Both the position numbers and the translations under genes were made by a program. Of a stretch of 64,000 nt of DNA, positions 63,856 through 64,000 are shown in pieces. Within the stretch, counting starts at the first letter, position 1, and each line of letters opens with the position of its first letter. This stretch comes from Phyllobacterium pellucidum (lineage in GTDB: Bacteria > Pseudomonadota > Alphaproteobacteria > Rhizobiales > Rhizobiaceae): NCBI RefSeq assembly GCF_013327855.1, contig NZ_JABUMX010000006.1:145940-209939 (forward strand), read 5' to 3'. The notes below the pieces were generated by a model. The model was not told where the DNA came from. It searched no databases and was given only the letters and a program-made list of their open reading frames with translations.

Positions 63856-63885
63856 TTGACAGTTTTGTTGGGCGGGGTCTATATA
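63856..63885 (+). promoter_or_regulatory. Strong sigma-70 promoter, possibly of an rRNA operon
   Basis: TTGACA at 63856-63861 and TATATA at 63880-63885 are separated by 18 bp, followed by a GC-rich discriminator (CCGGC). The remaining 115 bp to the window edge are non-coding and contain paired segments such as AGGGCG/CGCCCT, like an rRNA leader. No gene begins before position 64000. Confidence 0.6.
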
Positions 63886-64000
63886 CCGGCACAACGAGGG
63901 CGGGGCGCCGCTGGCGGTTGCTGAATGCGCCCTAAGGTTTGCAGGATGGTTGGTTGCGAGACTGACGTGTTGATGCAAGCGGTCCTTGGCAAGGTTTAAG

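Overview
The window is a chromosomal stretch of an alphaproteobacterium, most likely a member of the Rhizobiales (Phyllobacteriaceae/Rhizobiaceae-like). The grounds are high-GC coding sequence, a chvE-gguA-gguB sugar transporter with a gguC/AraD1-type neighbour, a membrane-bound PuuD-type urate oxidase, an XdhABC-type xanthine dehydrogenase and many GntR/IclR/LysR-controlled catabolic operons. I saw no insertion sequence, CRISPR array, tRNA or rRNA gene, and almost the whole window is coding.

Left part (1-13.9 kb): a tetrahydromethanopterin (H4MPT)-dependent C1 island for oxidation and detoxification of formaldehyde. On the minus strand a run of genes encodes beta-RFAP synthase, methylene-H4MPT dehydrogenase (MtdB), an ATP-grasp ligase, methenyl-H4MPT cyclohydrolase (Mch), a RimK-like ATP-grasp ligase, a CitG-like protein and, after a gap, formaldehyde-activating enzyme (Fae). 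On the plus strand lie a pterin-carbinolamine-dehydratase-like gene and the operon fhcB-fhcA-fhcD-fhcC. At the far left are a HisA-like gene, an MfnF-like hydantoinase/oxoprolinase-fold gene and a DUF447-like gene cut by the window edge. Together they turn formaldehyde into formate and make parts of the cofactors. No methanol or methylamine dehydrogenase is in the window.

13.9-24.6 kb: accessory genes. These are a tightly packed operon of three proteins I cannot assign, two LuxR-type regulators (one coupled to a 52-residue hydrophobic peptide), an MFS exporter with a soluble C-terminal domain, a SnoaL-like protein, an ECF sigma factor with its YCII partner, an SH3 protein and a trans-aconitate methyltransferase.

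24.6-42.3 kb: purine salvage, degradation and glyoxylate assimilation. It holds an NCS2 purine permease with a structured leader, a nucleoside deaminase, ureidoglycolate lyase, a fused PuuE-UraD protein, UraH, XdhA-XdhB-XdhC, a LysR regulator, PuuD, guanine deaminase, an IclR regulator with a clear operator, and Gcl-Hyi-GlxR. The route runs guanine to xanthine to urate to allantoin to ureidoglycolate to glyoxylate to tartronate semialdehyde to glycerate. Allantoicase and glycerate kinase are not seen here.

42.3-58.2 kb: an ETHE1/BLH-like metallo-beta-lactamase-fold protein, a PfkB kinase, an operon of a DapA-like aldolase, a GntR regulator and a complete MalK-type sugar ABC transporter, a soluble sulfite-oxidase-like/flavin reductase pair, a FadR-type regulator, and the divergent gguC / chvE-gguA-gguB locus with two long palindromes between them.

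58.2-64.0 kb: a five-gene unit with a dimethylformamidase-like large subunit, a class III aminotransferase, a beta-keto acid cleavage enzyme, an N-acetyltransferase and an acetylpolyamine-amidohydrolase-like deacetylase. I consider it a candidate undescribed amide/amine degradation pathway. The right edge carries a strong sigma-70-type promoter that may belong to an rRNA operon just outside the window.
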